Assembly (NCBI RefSeq): GCF_020882245.1
Contig: NC_083599.1
Location: 78,284,339-78,348,338 of the forward strand
Length of the DNA: 64,000 bases
Direction: 5' to 3'
Origin: Rhopalosiphum padi
Lineage: Eukaryota; Arthropoda; Insecta; Hemiptera; Aphididae
Positions 42,439 to 52,858 of the stretch are shown in pieces. Below the pieces are notes generated by a model. The model was given only the letters and a program-made list of their open reading frames with translations. It was not told the DNA's origin and ran no database searches. Positions within the stretch are counted from its first letter, which is position 1, and each line of letters opens with the position of its first letter. Both the position numbers and the translations under genes were made by a program.

Positions 42439-43182
42439 ATGTATGAATCAATCACATTAAGTTTAACTGGGAATGAAACCACACTATCTTCAAATTATTT
42501 CCCGTCTCTAAACGTGTACGAAGACTCTGAAATAGCTTTGTTATGTTTACAAACGTTCAATTCGTTTCCAAACATAAATTCTTCTAATAACAAATTTGCA
42601 ATACAAGTAATAGACGAGTATAATAATAATAATAATGAGAATATATGTTATATTGCATTAAAAACGGGATGTTACGAAATTGTAGATATTAACCGTCAAA
42701 TTAAGAAGCAAATAAATTCTTACAATGAAGAAAATGGTACAAAAATAACATTCGATATTTCAGTTGACCATAATGATTTTAGATCATACATAAAATTTAA
42801 TGGTATAATTATGTTTAATATGATTAATGGGATAGCACCTATATTAGGATTTGAAAAACGAGACTATCCTCCGGAGTATGTAACTCATCGATCGGAAAAA
42901 GCTGTAAATTTAAACACAATTAATTCTATAAAAGTGATGTGTAATATAGCTCAAGGATCATTCAACAATCACCTTCAAAGTCATACGATTTACGAGTTTT
43001 TTCCGAGTGAAAAGACTGGGACAAAAGTTGTTCAATCACCGCCAAATTTAATATATTATAAATAAAATAAAATAAATATTGATTCAATAACTGTACAATT
43101 AGTTGATCAGGATTTTAATCAAATCGAAAATTTTGGTGAGACATTAACAGTTGTGTTACATATTAAACGTTACGGTTCTTAA
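42439..43182 (+). pseudogene. Minor capsid protein, tandem copy 2 with a stop
   Basis: A tandem duplicate of the preceding gene. The first 18 residues are nearly identical, the middle (residues 55-120) is diverged with a short Asn-rich insert, and the second half again matches closely. A TAA at 43063-43065 ends the frame after LIYYK, but coding in the same frame continues to the normal terminal stop at 43180-43182, with the IDSIT and ETLTVVLHIKR blocks present. The last 39 residues are thus lost. The duplication predates the stop because the middles differ well beyond it. Either the short form is tolerated or copy 1 is sufficient. Confidence 0.82.
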
Positions 43183-43183
43183 G

Positions 43184-43342
43184 ATGGGATTAAAATTCAA
43201 TATAAACCCATTACTTCACGTTAATCGAGCTAGTCACACAACTAAAGTGTAACCGATAACACCGACTAAAGTAAAAAAATTAACGGTGAAAAATAAAAAA
43301 ATTTTAAAGGCTCTTGGTTATAAACTAAATCATAATGCCTGA
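43184..43342 (+). pseudogene. Small Polinton gene before the major capsid, with a stop
   Basis: A 52-codon frame between the minor and major capsid genes, where Polintons usually keep a short basic protein. It is cut by TAA at 43250-43252 after 22 codons. Beyond the stop the same frame carries KKLTVKNKKILKALGYKL, like the end of that family. It overlaps the start of the major capsid gene by 8 bases. Confidence 0.55.
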
Positions 43343-44543
43343 AAGTGATATTTTGGATATAAGTTCACGGTTCGAAACGGATTCTAAAATTACGAAAATT
43401 GAATATCATTCATATACACCGTATACAACTTCATTTAATAATAATGATGAAATACGTATATCAATCCAGCAAACAGATGTTTATCCGTATCTGCATGAAA
43501 GTTTTATATTTATAGAAGGTTCAATATCAGATGCTATAAAAGTAAAACTTTCTAATAATGGTTTTTCCTATCTTTTTGAACAAATACGACTTGAAATCAA
43601 TGGGATAGAAGTAGATAGCACACGTGCACTTGGTATTACAAGCTCATTGAAAGGTTATCTATCAGGTACGCCAGATAACTTTAATTGTTATGAAAATGCG
43701 GGTTGGATTTTTAAAAATAATACAAACCCTGTAAATGTTAATGGTGAATTTAGTGCCTGCATTCCGCTGAAATATTGGTTAGGTATATTTGAAGACTTTA
43801 AAAAAATATTAGTTAATTCTAGATTAGAACTAATATTAACTCGAAGTCATAGTGATTTAAATGTGCTAAACGTAAAAACTAGTGGAAGTGCTACTTCTGG
43901 AAAAGTTGTTTTGAATAAAATTGTTTGGAAGGTACCACATATCACTGTTGATGATGAAGAAAGATTGAAATTATTAAAACTTATAGAAAAAGAAAAAAGT
44001 TTGTTTATCCCGTTCAGATCTTTTGAAACCTTTGAATATCCTGAACTCGGGACCACTAAAAAAGTTGTATGGAACCTGAAAACTGCTTCGAAATTAGAAA
44101 AACCTCGTTTCATAATAATTGGGTTACAAAAGGGGCGTAAAAATCCAATAGAAAAAGATTGTAGTGTATTTGATCATTGTAATCTAACAAATGTAAAAGT
44201 TTTATTAAACTCAATAGCTTATCCGTATGATAACTTAAATTTAGATTTTTCTAAAAATAATTTTACCTTATTATATGATATGTATACATCATTTCAAGAA
44301 TCATACTACGAAAAAAATATTCGGAACCCAATATTAAGTCCTTCTACTTTTCTAACAAACGCTCCAATTGTAGTTATCGATACTTCGAAACAGAATGATT
44401 CAGCAACAGCTTCATCAGTAGATGTTCAACTAGAAATTGAATCATCAGAACCTCTTACAGGTGTAACTGCTTATTGTTTATTAATTCATGATCGTATTGT
44501 AGAATATGTACCTTTCACTAGAGAAGTAAGAAAACTAGTATAA
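43335..44543 (+). CDS. Polinton major capsid protein (double jelly-roll)
   Basis: A 402-residue protein of the Polinton major capsid family: N-terminal SDILDISSRFETDSKITKIEYHSYTP, the LFEQIRLEINGIEVDSTRALGI block, CIPLKYWLGIFEDFKKILVNSRLELIL at the end of the first jelly roll, then IVWKVPHITVDDEERLKLL and a second jelly roll with VWNLKTASKLEKPRFIIIGLQKGRK and NVKVLLNSIAYPYDNLNLDF. It ends TGVTAYCLLIHDRIVEYVP. Trimers would tile the capsid faces as in adenovirus hexon. Length is usual for Polintons of insects and the frame is intact. It is the last gene before the right terminal repeat. Confidence 0.92.
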   Translation: MPESDILDISSRFETDSKITKIEYHSYTPYTTSFNNNDEIRISIQQTDVYPYLHESFIFIEGSISDAIKVKLSNNGFSYLFEQIRLEINGIEVDSTRALGITSSLKGYLSGTPDNFNCYENAGWIFKNNTNPVNVNGEFSACIPLKYWLGIFEDFKKILVNSRLELILTRSHSDLNVLNVKTSGSATSGKVVLNKIVWKVPHITVDDEERLKLLKLIEKEKSLFIPFRSFETFEYPELGTTKKVVWNLKTASKLEKPRFIIIGLQKGRKNPIEKDCSVFDHCNLTNVKVLLNSIAYPYDNLNLDFSKNNFTLLYDMYTSFQESYYEKNIRNPILSPSTFLTNAPIVVIDTSKQNDSATASSVDVQLEIESSEPLTGVTAYCLLIHDRIVEYVPFTREVRKLV

Positions 44544-44686
44544 ATAATTTAGAATTAAGGATGTATAATATTTGATGAAAAAACATATTATTAAATTATT
44601 TTTTTTATTTTAATCAAACAGTGTTCTTATTCAATAAAAAAAACAATTATTTTTTCAAAAAAAGTGTGTAAAAATCAATTCTAGAT

Positions 44687-45267
44687 GTGTTTTTTCGTGT
44701 TACAGGGAAAAAAAAATGGCTTGAGGCGGATAGTCCCGCTTGATTTTTTAAAATCTCCCTGACCGAAAGTGCTCAGAACATACATTATAGTTTTTGAAAA
44801 ACAGTGTTTTTTCGTGTTACAGGGAAAAAAAATGGCTTGAGGCGGAAAGTCCCGCTTGATTTTTTAAAATCTCCCTACCCGAAAGTGCTCAGAACATACA
44901 TTATGGTTTTTGAAAAACAGTGTTTTTTCGTGTTACAGGGAAAAAAAAATGGCTTGAGCCGGATAGTCCCCCTTAAACTTTTAAAATCTCCCTGACCGAA
45001 AGTGCTCAGAACATACATTATGGTTTTTGAAAAAAAACAGTGTTTTTTCGTGTTACAGGGAAAAAAAAATGGCTTGAGGCGGATAGTCCCCCTTAAACTT
45101 TTAAAATCTCCCTGCCTAAAAGTGCTCAGAACATACATTATGGTTTTTGAAAAAACAGTGTTTTTCGTGTTACAGGGAAAAAAAAATGGCTTGAGGGGGA
45201 AAGTCCCCCTTAAACTTTTAAAATCTCCCTGCCCAAAAGTGCTCAGAACATACAAATACATACTACT
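44687..45267 (-). repeat. Right Polinton inverted terminal repeat (5 tandem units)
   Basis: The inverse of the left repeat, with AGTGCTCAGAACATA at about 44768, 44884, 45000, 45120 and 45238. Each unit is about 116-120 bp and contains CAGGGAAAAAAA and TGGCTTGAG. It ends CATACAAATACATACTACT at 45267. It has at least one unit more than the left end. Confidence 0.92.
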
Positions 45268-45680
45268 GATAATATATAACATGGGTTTTTAATCAAAATT
45301 TTTAGGAGGTCCGAAACCCAACTCCCAAGTTGTATCCTACAACTAGTAACAAAATTAAAAAAAATTAATAGTGAAATAAAAAAATAACAAAAAATATAAA
45401 GTAAAAATATTATGTAGTATGTATATATCAAGACTAAATTATGATACCAAATTTAGGTTTAAAATTTTAAACTATAAACATTAAAAATGTATTAAAGTAT
45501 GAAGTTGAAAACTTGTTTGTTGTAACATTTGATAGAAGGTTGTTTACTAAATCTTAGTATATTTAAAGAACTGTAGAAATTCAGGCTAATGAGCACATAA
45601 TATCGTTATACTTATACATTATACATAATACATTTAATATTTATTACAACAGTCAAAAAAAAAATAAAATAATATAAAAA
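45268..45680. other. Right flank of the Polinton
   Basis: AT-rich DNA without recognised genes; it probably includes the 3' arm of the hAT element whose transposase remnant starts at 45681. Confidence 0.4.
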
Positions 45681-48181
45681 TTATAATTTAGCATTATGTG
45701 AAAGAAATATTAACCATTTGACTGTTTCACCAGCCAGACAATTTCTTTTTGAAGTTATAATGTTTCCTGCAGTGGAAAAAGCTCTTTTAGACGGATTAGA
45801 TGTTGATGGTATACATAAATATTTTTTGGCAAGTTTTGAAATCATTGGGTATCTTTTGCTATTTTCAGCCAACCATGTTAATGGACAAGCATTTTTGTTG
45901 ATACAATTTTCTTTTAAATATTTTTCAAGCTCATTTTGTTGATTGACATCTTCACCACTGTCATTTTGGGGAAATAAAATATCTAAAGCAGATACCATGG
46001 AGCTTGGCTGATTAATAGAATCATTAACTGAAGACTCTTCATAATTTAATCGATGCATAATAAAATCTTTTAAGGTAATTAAAATATCACTTTCATCATC
46101 AAAAACATTTTTATAACGAGGGTCTAAAAGTGAAGCAATATTTAAAAGAAATATAGAATCACTGTGCATTTGACTAAAAAATCTTGCTTTGAACTCTTGT
46201 GACAATGTTTCTTTTAATATTTTAATTTTATGTAGGTCAGATTCGTTGGGAGTCAAATAGTGTTGGGCAATGCTTTTTAAAATAGGATGTACAGTTGATA
46301 TTGTTGGAGTTGTTGCAGATGACATGACTTTAGTAACAAGATCGAAAGGCTTGAGCACTTTTACTAACTGCTCCAATAGCTCCCATTTACTTTCGCTGAG
46401 TTCCAGTGATATTGCTGTTGACCTAGTAGTGAAATTACGATCATTTAAAACTATGCTTATACATTGTCGAGACTCAATAAGTCGTTCAACCATTGCATAA
46501 ATCGAATTCCATCTAGTTTTAACAGATTGAATTAATATTTTTTCTGGCATTTTTAATTTTTTCTGTACTACTTGGAGTGCTTTGATTGCTACTGTTGAGT
46601 GTTTGAAATGTGAAACGATTGAAGATGCAGTAATTAGTATTTGTTTTATTTCATTTTCTTCCAAGCCTTTGTTGACACATAACTGTAATGAATGAGCGAA
46701 ACATGTCCTACTTTTAATGTTTGGAGCCATTGCAGTAACGGCATTCTTAATATTTACCGCATTGTCATGCACAATACATATAGTTTTTGTATCAATTTCC
46801 CATTCCTTCATAATATCAACTAATTTGTCTTTTAAATTTATGCTGGTATGCCGCTCATCCATTAATTCAGTTGTAATAATATATTTGACTATTTTCCAGT
46901 TTTTAGTTATGCTATGTGCAGTAACTGATATGTAAGATTCCATAGCTTTACTTGTCCAACAGTCAGTAGGTTAGTGCTATTGAGTCTATTTTCTGTATTT
47001 CAGTGGCTACTTTATGTTTTTCTGTCTCATACAGTCCTTGAATTCTTCTTTTGATTGTAAACCGACTTGGTATTTCATAATTTGGTGATATCTTATTCAT
47101 AAACTCAACAAATCCAACACCATCCACTGTTGAGAGTGGTAGCATATCTTTGGCTATAAATTTTACAAGACTGTCTGTTATTTGCTCTTGTCTTTTGGCT
47201 GATACAGATGGTGAAAAGAACATCTCTGTTATCTTTAGCTGCGTTAATAGTCCTATGTTTCCAGATTCTGATACTCCTGTTGTAGATGTTGATGGTGAAC
47301 AGCTAACTTCAGTATTAATACTATTATTATCATAAATATCAGCTGTCTCATTTGATGATTTAGAGCTATTTTGCAGATCATCATCATTGTCATCGTCATC
47401 ATTTTCTAATAATCTAAAAAAATAATTCAGTTTTAAATTTAAATATATAATAAAATATTTTGTATTTTGTACTTTAGAAACTCCAATGTAATGTTTTAAT
47501 GTCTATTTGGATGAATGTAATATATATTAATATACTAATATACTATAATGTAATAGTAGCTTAAAATGTATTTAATAATTATTTAAGTTTATTATTAAAT
47601 TTGAATACATACAAATTACAAATCATATTACAAAGTATAACTAATATTGTAACATGTTGAATACATTAAAATAATTTATGGGCCATATTAGTAATGTCAA
47701 TAGTCAATACATTCAAATAAAATAGTTACCTTTTTTTTGGTTTATTGCGAGAAAGTCCATCACTTATATTGTGTTTGGTTCGCATGTGAATCCATAATGT
47801 GCCTGGTATACAAATACAAATACAAATTGATCACAATTAAAAGTAGCTACCTATTTAAAAGTCATCTGCTCACAGTACACACATGACAGTATGACACACA
47901 CACAATCAATTATTTAACTTAATCAGTAAGTTGTTGCTTTTATTTAATATACGTGCAAATGGTAATTAATAATTACTAAATAAAATAAATAAAAGTCATA
48001 TACCTATATTATAGATATTTAAATTATTGTTTTAGATTTCTAGAATAAAATCTTTTCATTTTTATTATAATTTACCTGTACTGCCTGAAGTTTTGAATGA
48101 TTTTCCACAGGCATTGCAAAATACTAAGTGCTTGTTGTGTTCTTCAATACCTTTGGTAAAACTTGTCCAAATTTGAGACAT
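45681..48181 (-). pseudogene. BED-finger hAT transposase (ZBED1/Tam3 type), broken
   Basis: Minus-strand exons 48076-48181, 47730-47802 and 45681-47413, joined in phase 1 then 2. Exons 1-2 form a BED finger: IWTSFTK, FCNACGKSFKTSGSTG, then HMRTKH. Exon 3 has an acidic Ser-rich linker, KRQEQITDSLVKFIAKDMLPLSTVDG, CIVHDNAVNIKNAV (second Asp), CFAHSLQLCV, VKTRWNSIYAM, and the C-terminal dimerisation block NPSKRAFSTAGNII. A one-base insertion near 46970 splits ALT from the TDCWTS motif (first Asp). The Glu of the hAT SERxFS motif is Lys, probably through one G-to-A change. This copy is therefore inactive twice over. Terminal inverted repeats were not found. Confidence 0.82.
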
Positions 48182-49056
48182 TTTTAATAGGTAACGTTTA
48201 AAATATCAACAGTTTAATAACAAAATATAAATGATATAATACAAATTACGATACGATACGTAATAAGTACTAATGTAATAACAAATTACTGAGCTGTAAA
48301 TTGGTACCTAACTAGTAGACTACAAAAAACTACAGAACAGTGAGTACTGAAAATAAATAACATTGCCTCATGACTGACGACTGTTATTAAATATTAATAA
48401 AAGTACAATAATAATTGATATCTGATAACTCGTTGTAGAACGCACACAATATTTATTTATAGCACTTCTGAACAACAATAATACACGTGATAATAGAATA
48501 ACCCATGAAGATTAGAATTAGGAGACCCAACTAGATTACTAGAACGGCCACGTGCATGAAAAAATAAATATTCGGCGAAATATCGAATAATGCACGATTA
48601 AACGGCCATAGTTAGCGCATTTTTGTAGCTCGTAAAATTACGAATATGTGTATATTTCATTAAAAATTGTGTTATTATTATATTATAAACAAATAAACAA
48701 TCCTATTATTATATTGTCAATTATTTATCTCAATCAATATTATTCAATAACATTAACATCTTGTAATCTTGTGTCCTATGCATTACTAAAATACTTAATA
48801 TGTATTAACTATTAGGTATTGGGTACTCTCTTGTAGTCTAGTCTCTTACGGGTGTCAGGAACTGAATAAAAGGTCTGATACTTACTTCTAAGCAGAGTAC
48901 TTACCTACATCTAATATCATATTTCAGTAGTTTTCGAAAAAATCGGGAAAAATGGGAATTTTTACGCAAAAACAGTTTTCGACAAAATTGATTTTGATTT
49001 TTTTATATGGTTGTAACTCAATATAAATACTTTAAATTTTCACTAAATGTTTATAT
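48182..49056. other. AT-rich intergenic DNA
   Basis: No gene is recognisable. It probably begins with the 5' arm of the BED-type hAT remnant. A run of AAAAATCGGGAAAAATGGG-like sequence precedes the MITE. Confidence 0.4.
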
Positions 49057-49249
49057 TAGTGTTGAGTTTTTTAAATTTTAAATTTAATTTTTCCAAGTAT
49101 TTTTTTTTTCTGAATAAACCGGATTTATATCATAATCCGGATTGGGTATTTTAATCCGGATTGAACGGATTGTTACTTTTGTTTTAATCCGGATCAATCC
49201 GGATCGGTAATCTGGATATGGATTGATCCTGATTTTGTGCTCAGCACTA
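49057..49249. mobile_element. Short MITE-like element with ATCCGGAT repeats
   Basis: The segment starts TAGTGTTGAG and ends CTCAGCACTA, an imperfect inverted pair (9 of 10). Inside, AATCCGGAT or close variants occur six times between 49130 and 49210, several palindromic. There is no clear target duplication. Such repeats resemble subterminal transposase-binding sites of hAT elements. Confidence 0.45.
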
Positions 49250-49317
49250 ACTACGCACCCAAGCGTTTGTGGCGAGGAAACACTCTAGTAGAAAATAGCA
49301 AGACACTATAATACCTT

Positions 49318-49526
49318 ATTTCTCTTCCAGTACTCGTTATCGTGGTCAGTTGAGAAATAGTACGATTTTGTCCAGGTTAAAAAGATCTCACTCTCAAACA
49401 TCCAGTACTCGTTATCGTGGTCAGTTGTTTGAGAGTAAAGCAACCTTAGAGTTGTAACGTATAAACCCTGCGAGGTCTTATTAAATTGTCCTTTGCGTAG
49501 TACTCGTTATCGTGGTCACCAAAGGA
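49318..49526. other. Three hairpins with one conserved loop and different stems
   Basis: The 20-mer AGTACTCGTTATCGTGGTCA occurs at 49329, 49404 and 49499. Each copy lies in the loop of a perfect hairpin: ATTTCTC/GAGAAAT (49318-49358), ACTCTCAAAC/GTTTGAGAGT (49390-49436) and TCCTTTG/CAAAGGA (49489-49526). Stems share no sequence; loops are 24-27 nt. Copies one and two also share CC before and GTT after the core. Conserved loop plus unrelated but complementary stems is what a structured RNA or a family of foldback insertions would show. I do not recognise it. Confidence 0.7.
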
Positions 49527-52500
49527 TTGTTGAGTAAGCGCTCACCGCAGGTGTCGATACTACTTGTTTGACGGTTTGGGAATCGGATACCGAGATACCT
49601 ATTTTATACGTAAACCATCGCGTGACGTATACGACAAAGCATACGAGCGCAATATAGTAAATATGTGCTTGAATGCTTGAGGCGAGTTAGATGATTAAAA
49701 TTGTATACGTAAAATTAATACACACACACACATCTAACGCATCATGTTTAAATACGTATATTGTATGTAGATACTTATTATATATATTTATTTATTTATT
49801 GCTATAGTATATTTATAACTCATACTTTTAAATAGTATAAACTAATTAGTAAAAATTATAAATACAATTAAATAATCTATTGTTATAGAAAATGAAAATA
49901 ATACAGAAATAAGTCAAAAAACATCGGAAAATGAAGTTAGTCAACTATTATTTAAATCGTTTGATGTAGATAAAAATAAAATCGATTTTGACTCAAGTTT
50001 AAAATATGGACAAATTAGAATTACTTCCTGCTCAGTTGGACAAATGTAGTGAATATATAAAATCATCTATTGAGTATACAGATCATGAAATATTATTAAC
50101 CAAAGTGCAAAATACTGATATTTTTGATAATTTAACGTGTTTTCCAGAAAAAAAAGACGATACGAGTGATACGACCAAAGATGAAACGCGGGTTACTTGT
50201 GTAGGAATTTTCGAGTCATTACTCTGTGATCTGAATGTCTGCACTGATCTATTGAACAAAATTAAAAATGTTACAGTTCCTAATCCTATAGCTCTTTTAG
50301 TTGAAAGTGTTGACATTATTTCTTTATTTAAAACGAAAGCAATAGAATATATTAATTATGCAACAAATGTATTAGCTAAAGAACTTCCTTCTGAACAGCC
50401 CGAACCCAATTTATCTACATTACCAAAAGATAATATTATTGATAATTTATTAGACCACGATCCCGGAAAATGAGGAAAGATTGTATCATGTTCTCAAAGA
50501 AATTACTTATTGAGTTTAGGACCTTTTCAACCAAAATTGGTAAAACTCCCCATTGATATCGATATTTCTGAAAGTAAACAAAGACAATTTTGTTCAAATT
50601 GGTATAGGGAGTACCCATACTTAGAATATAGTATATTTAACGATTCGGCATATTGTTATATTTGTGGTTTATTTCCAAGTGGGCCTAATCGAGCATTTGC
50701 TGATCCTGTATGGTCAACAACTGGAATAAGACATTGGCATAAAATGAAATCTCACGGAACAAAAAAGCCAGGAAAGCTTGAACAACATTTTACTTCGAAT
50801 GCTCATAAATCTGCATTAAGCGTCTATAGTAATTTTGTTTTGCATTCTAACCACATAGACAATTTGTTAAATAAAAAACACCGAGAAAACGCTATACATT
50901 TTTCAAAGCAAAAAGAATATCATAAGGCTGTAATAAGAATTTTATTTGACGTATCGAGTACACTAGCTAGACAAGGATTAGCTTTTAGAGGCGATGGTGA
51001 CGAAAAAAATGGAAATTTCTATCAGATTGTTTTGCTCATCTCACGCCACAATTCGACTATGAAAACATGGTTAAATGACCCTTCTTTTCGACGATACCAC
51101 TCGACCTATCTAAGTCATGACTCTCAGAAAGAATTTATACATTTATTAGGTATAGAAACAAAAAATAACATAATAGAAGAAGTTAAAGAAGCTTGCATGT
51201 ATTCAATCATGGCTGATACGTCGCCTGATTTATCACATAAAGATAAATTAAGTGTCTGCTTACGTTATGTTAACTCGAAAGCTGAAGTTTGTGAACGTTT
51301 GATTGCTATTGATGAAATTGTCGATAAAGCCGGAAAAGGTTTAGCAAGTAAAATTTCTGATGTTTTGTCCCAAAATTCACTTGATTTGAATAATATTGCG
51401 TTCCTGTCATCATAAGCGTGCAGGGTAGTCATACATGGTACATTACACATTAACATGAACCAAACAATTTGGATAGGATAACTTTATTGAACTGCATTTG
51501 CCATAGTAAAAAATATTTTATAAGTATTAATATAATGTAATATACCTAAATGTATTAATTAATAAGTAAAAATTTAACAACACTATTTTATATAACTAAC
51601 ATATTAGGTTTTTATTATAACTCCATACGCCTTTTGGCTGGTGTGTTGATTTTGAAAAATTCAATAACTTAATCTACATCTATATAATAAGCCATATATT
51701 GAACATAGTTAAAAGTCCATCTAACCGATCTTGCCCCATTGTGCTTCGCAATTTTGATTTTACAATACTGAGCTTTGAGAAGGAACGCTCACATGAGCAA
51801 CTTGTCACTGGTATAACTATAAATGATTGAATAGCTTTGAAAAAATTATTAAATATGGCTGTTCTATCAGAATTAGAATTTGTCAACCATTTATCCATTT
51901 TTCACGTCATGCTTTTTGGTTACTTCCTTTAGGTATATTTTCAATTTTTTTCAGTAAAATAATTTCTGATTCTAACTCATGAAAATCCTAATTAAAAGCT
52001 GAAGCAATTATTTTTGTATCTTCATTATTAGTTTCTAATTTAAGCATACTACCAACATTTTTAATTAACTCTAATGTATCTTGTTTAAAGCGCTCACTTA
52101 TACTTGAAATCATTACATCTAATGTGTTAAAATACACATTTATCCTCATTTCATCTTTTTTTGTTGATATACTGTGTTTCATTACAATCAATTTTAGAAG
52201 ACACTCGTCTTTTTTTCACATCAAGAATGGAAATGTTCTCTTTGCACATTTCTAGAGTTTTATTGTATATATTTATAAATGAATCTTCGTCATTTCTCAG
52301 AGACACTAGAGATAGATTTAATGATTTTACTAGAGAAACTGCTGTTATAAGATCCAAATTTGAACTTTGTAAAGCCATACTTACCTTTAAAATAAGAGTC
52401 AAGATTGGGTGTAACATCTGTTGAGCGAATATAAAATCAAAAGTTTTCATCTGATGAACTAATCCAAGTGCTTTGGCTCTAACATCTGGTTGTTTTGTAG

Positions 52501-52858
52501 CATCACCAATTTCTTTTATTGCAATCAATAGAGGTCCATAGTCTGATTTTACAGCAGAAACAGCCTCAGCACGGCAAGCCCAACGTGTATTTGATACAGA
52601 TTTTAATGTTTTCAGTTTTATATTTGCAGAGTTAGCTACTTTTTCAAGTGTTGCATATCCTGTGCAACTACTTTCTATAAAGTTGTAAATTAATTGTATG
52701 GTGCCAAAAAAATCGAATGTTACTCTATTTTGTCTTCCCAATGAATCAACTAAAACCAGATTGAGGCAGTGTCCGTAACAATGTACAAAAACTGTCTTAT
52801 CATTTTTTTTTTAAATTTAGCCTGTACTCTTATAATAGCGTACCACAATTGACAGTTG

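Larger units (their letters stand above)
28076..45267. mobile_element. Polinton/Maverick (virus-like DNA transposon)
   Basis: A 17,192-bp element bounded by terminal inverted repeats starting AGTAGTATGTATTTG, the AG start being usual for Polintons. The flanking hexamers are TGTAAT (28070-28075) and GATAAT (45268-45273), 4 of 6 identical, so the expected 6-bp duplication is decayed. It carries the full Polinton core: protein-primed type B DNA polymerase, retroviral-like integrase, A32-type packaging ATPase, adenain-like protease, major and minor jelly-roll capsid genes, and a phospholipase A2 protein. Such elements are related to adintoviruses and probably can form virions. An accessory zone lies at 28530-34300. 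Several genes are broken, so this copy is probably defective. Confidence 0.95.

Noticed and set aside
45281..48497. CATGGGTT / AACCCATG as terminal repeats of the BED-type hAT
   Set aside because: Only 8 bases pair and the flanking octamers do not match.
49329..49518. CRISPR-like array (three 20-bp repeats)
   Set aside because: Spacing is irregular (75 and 95 bp), the setting is a eukaryotic genome without cas genes, and the flanks form hairpins around each repeat.
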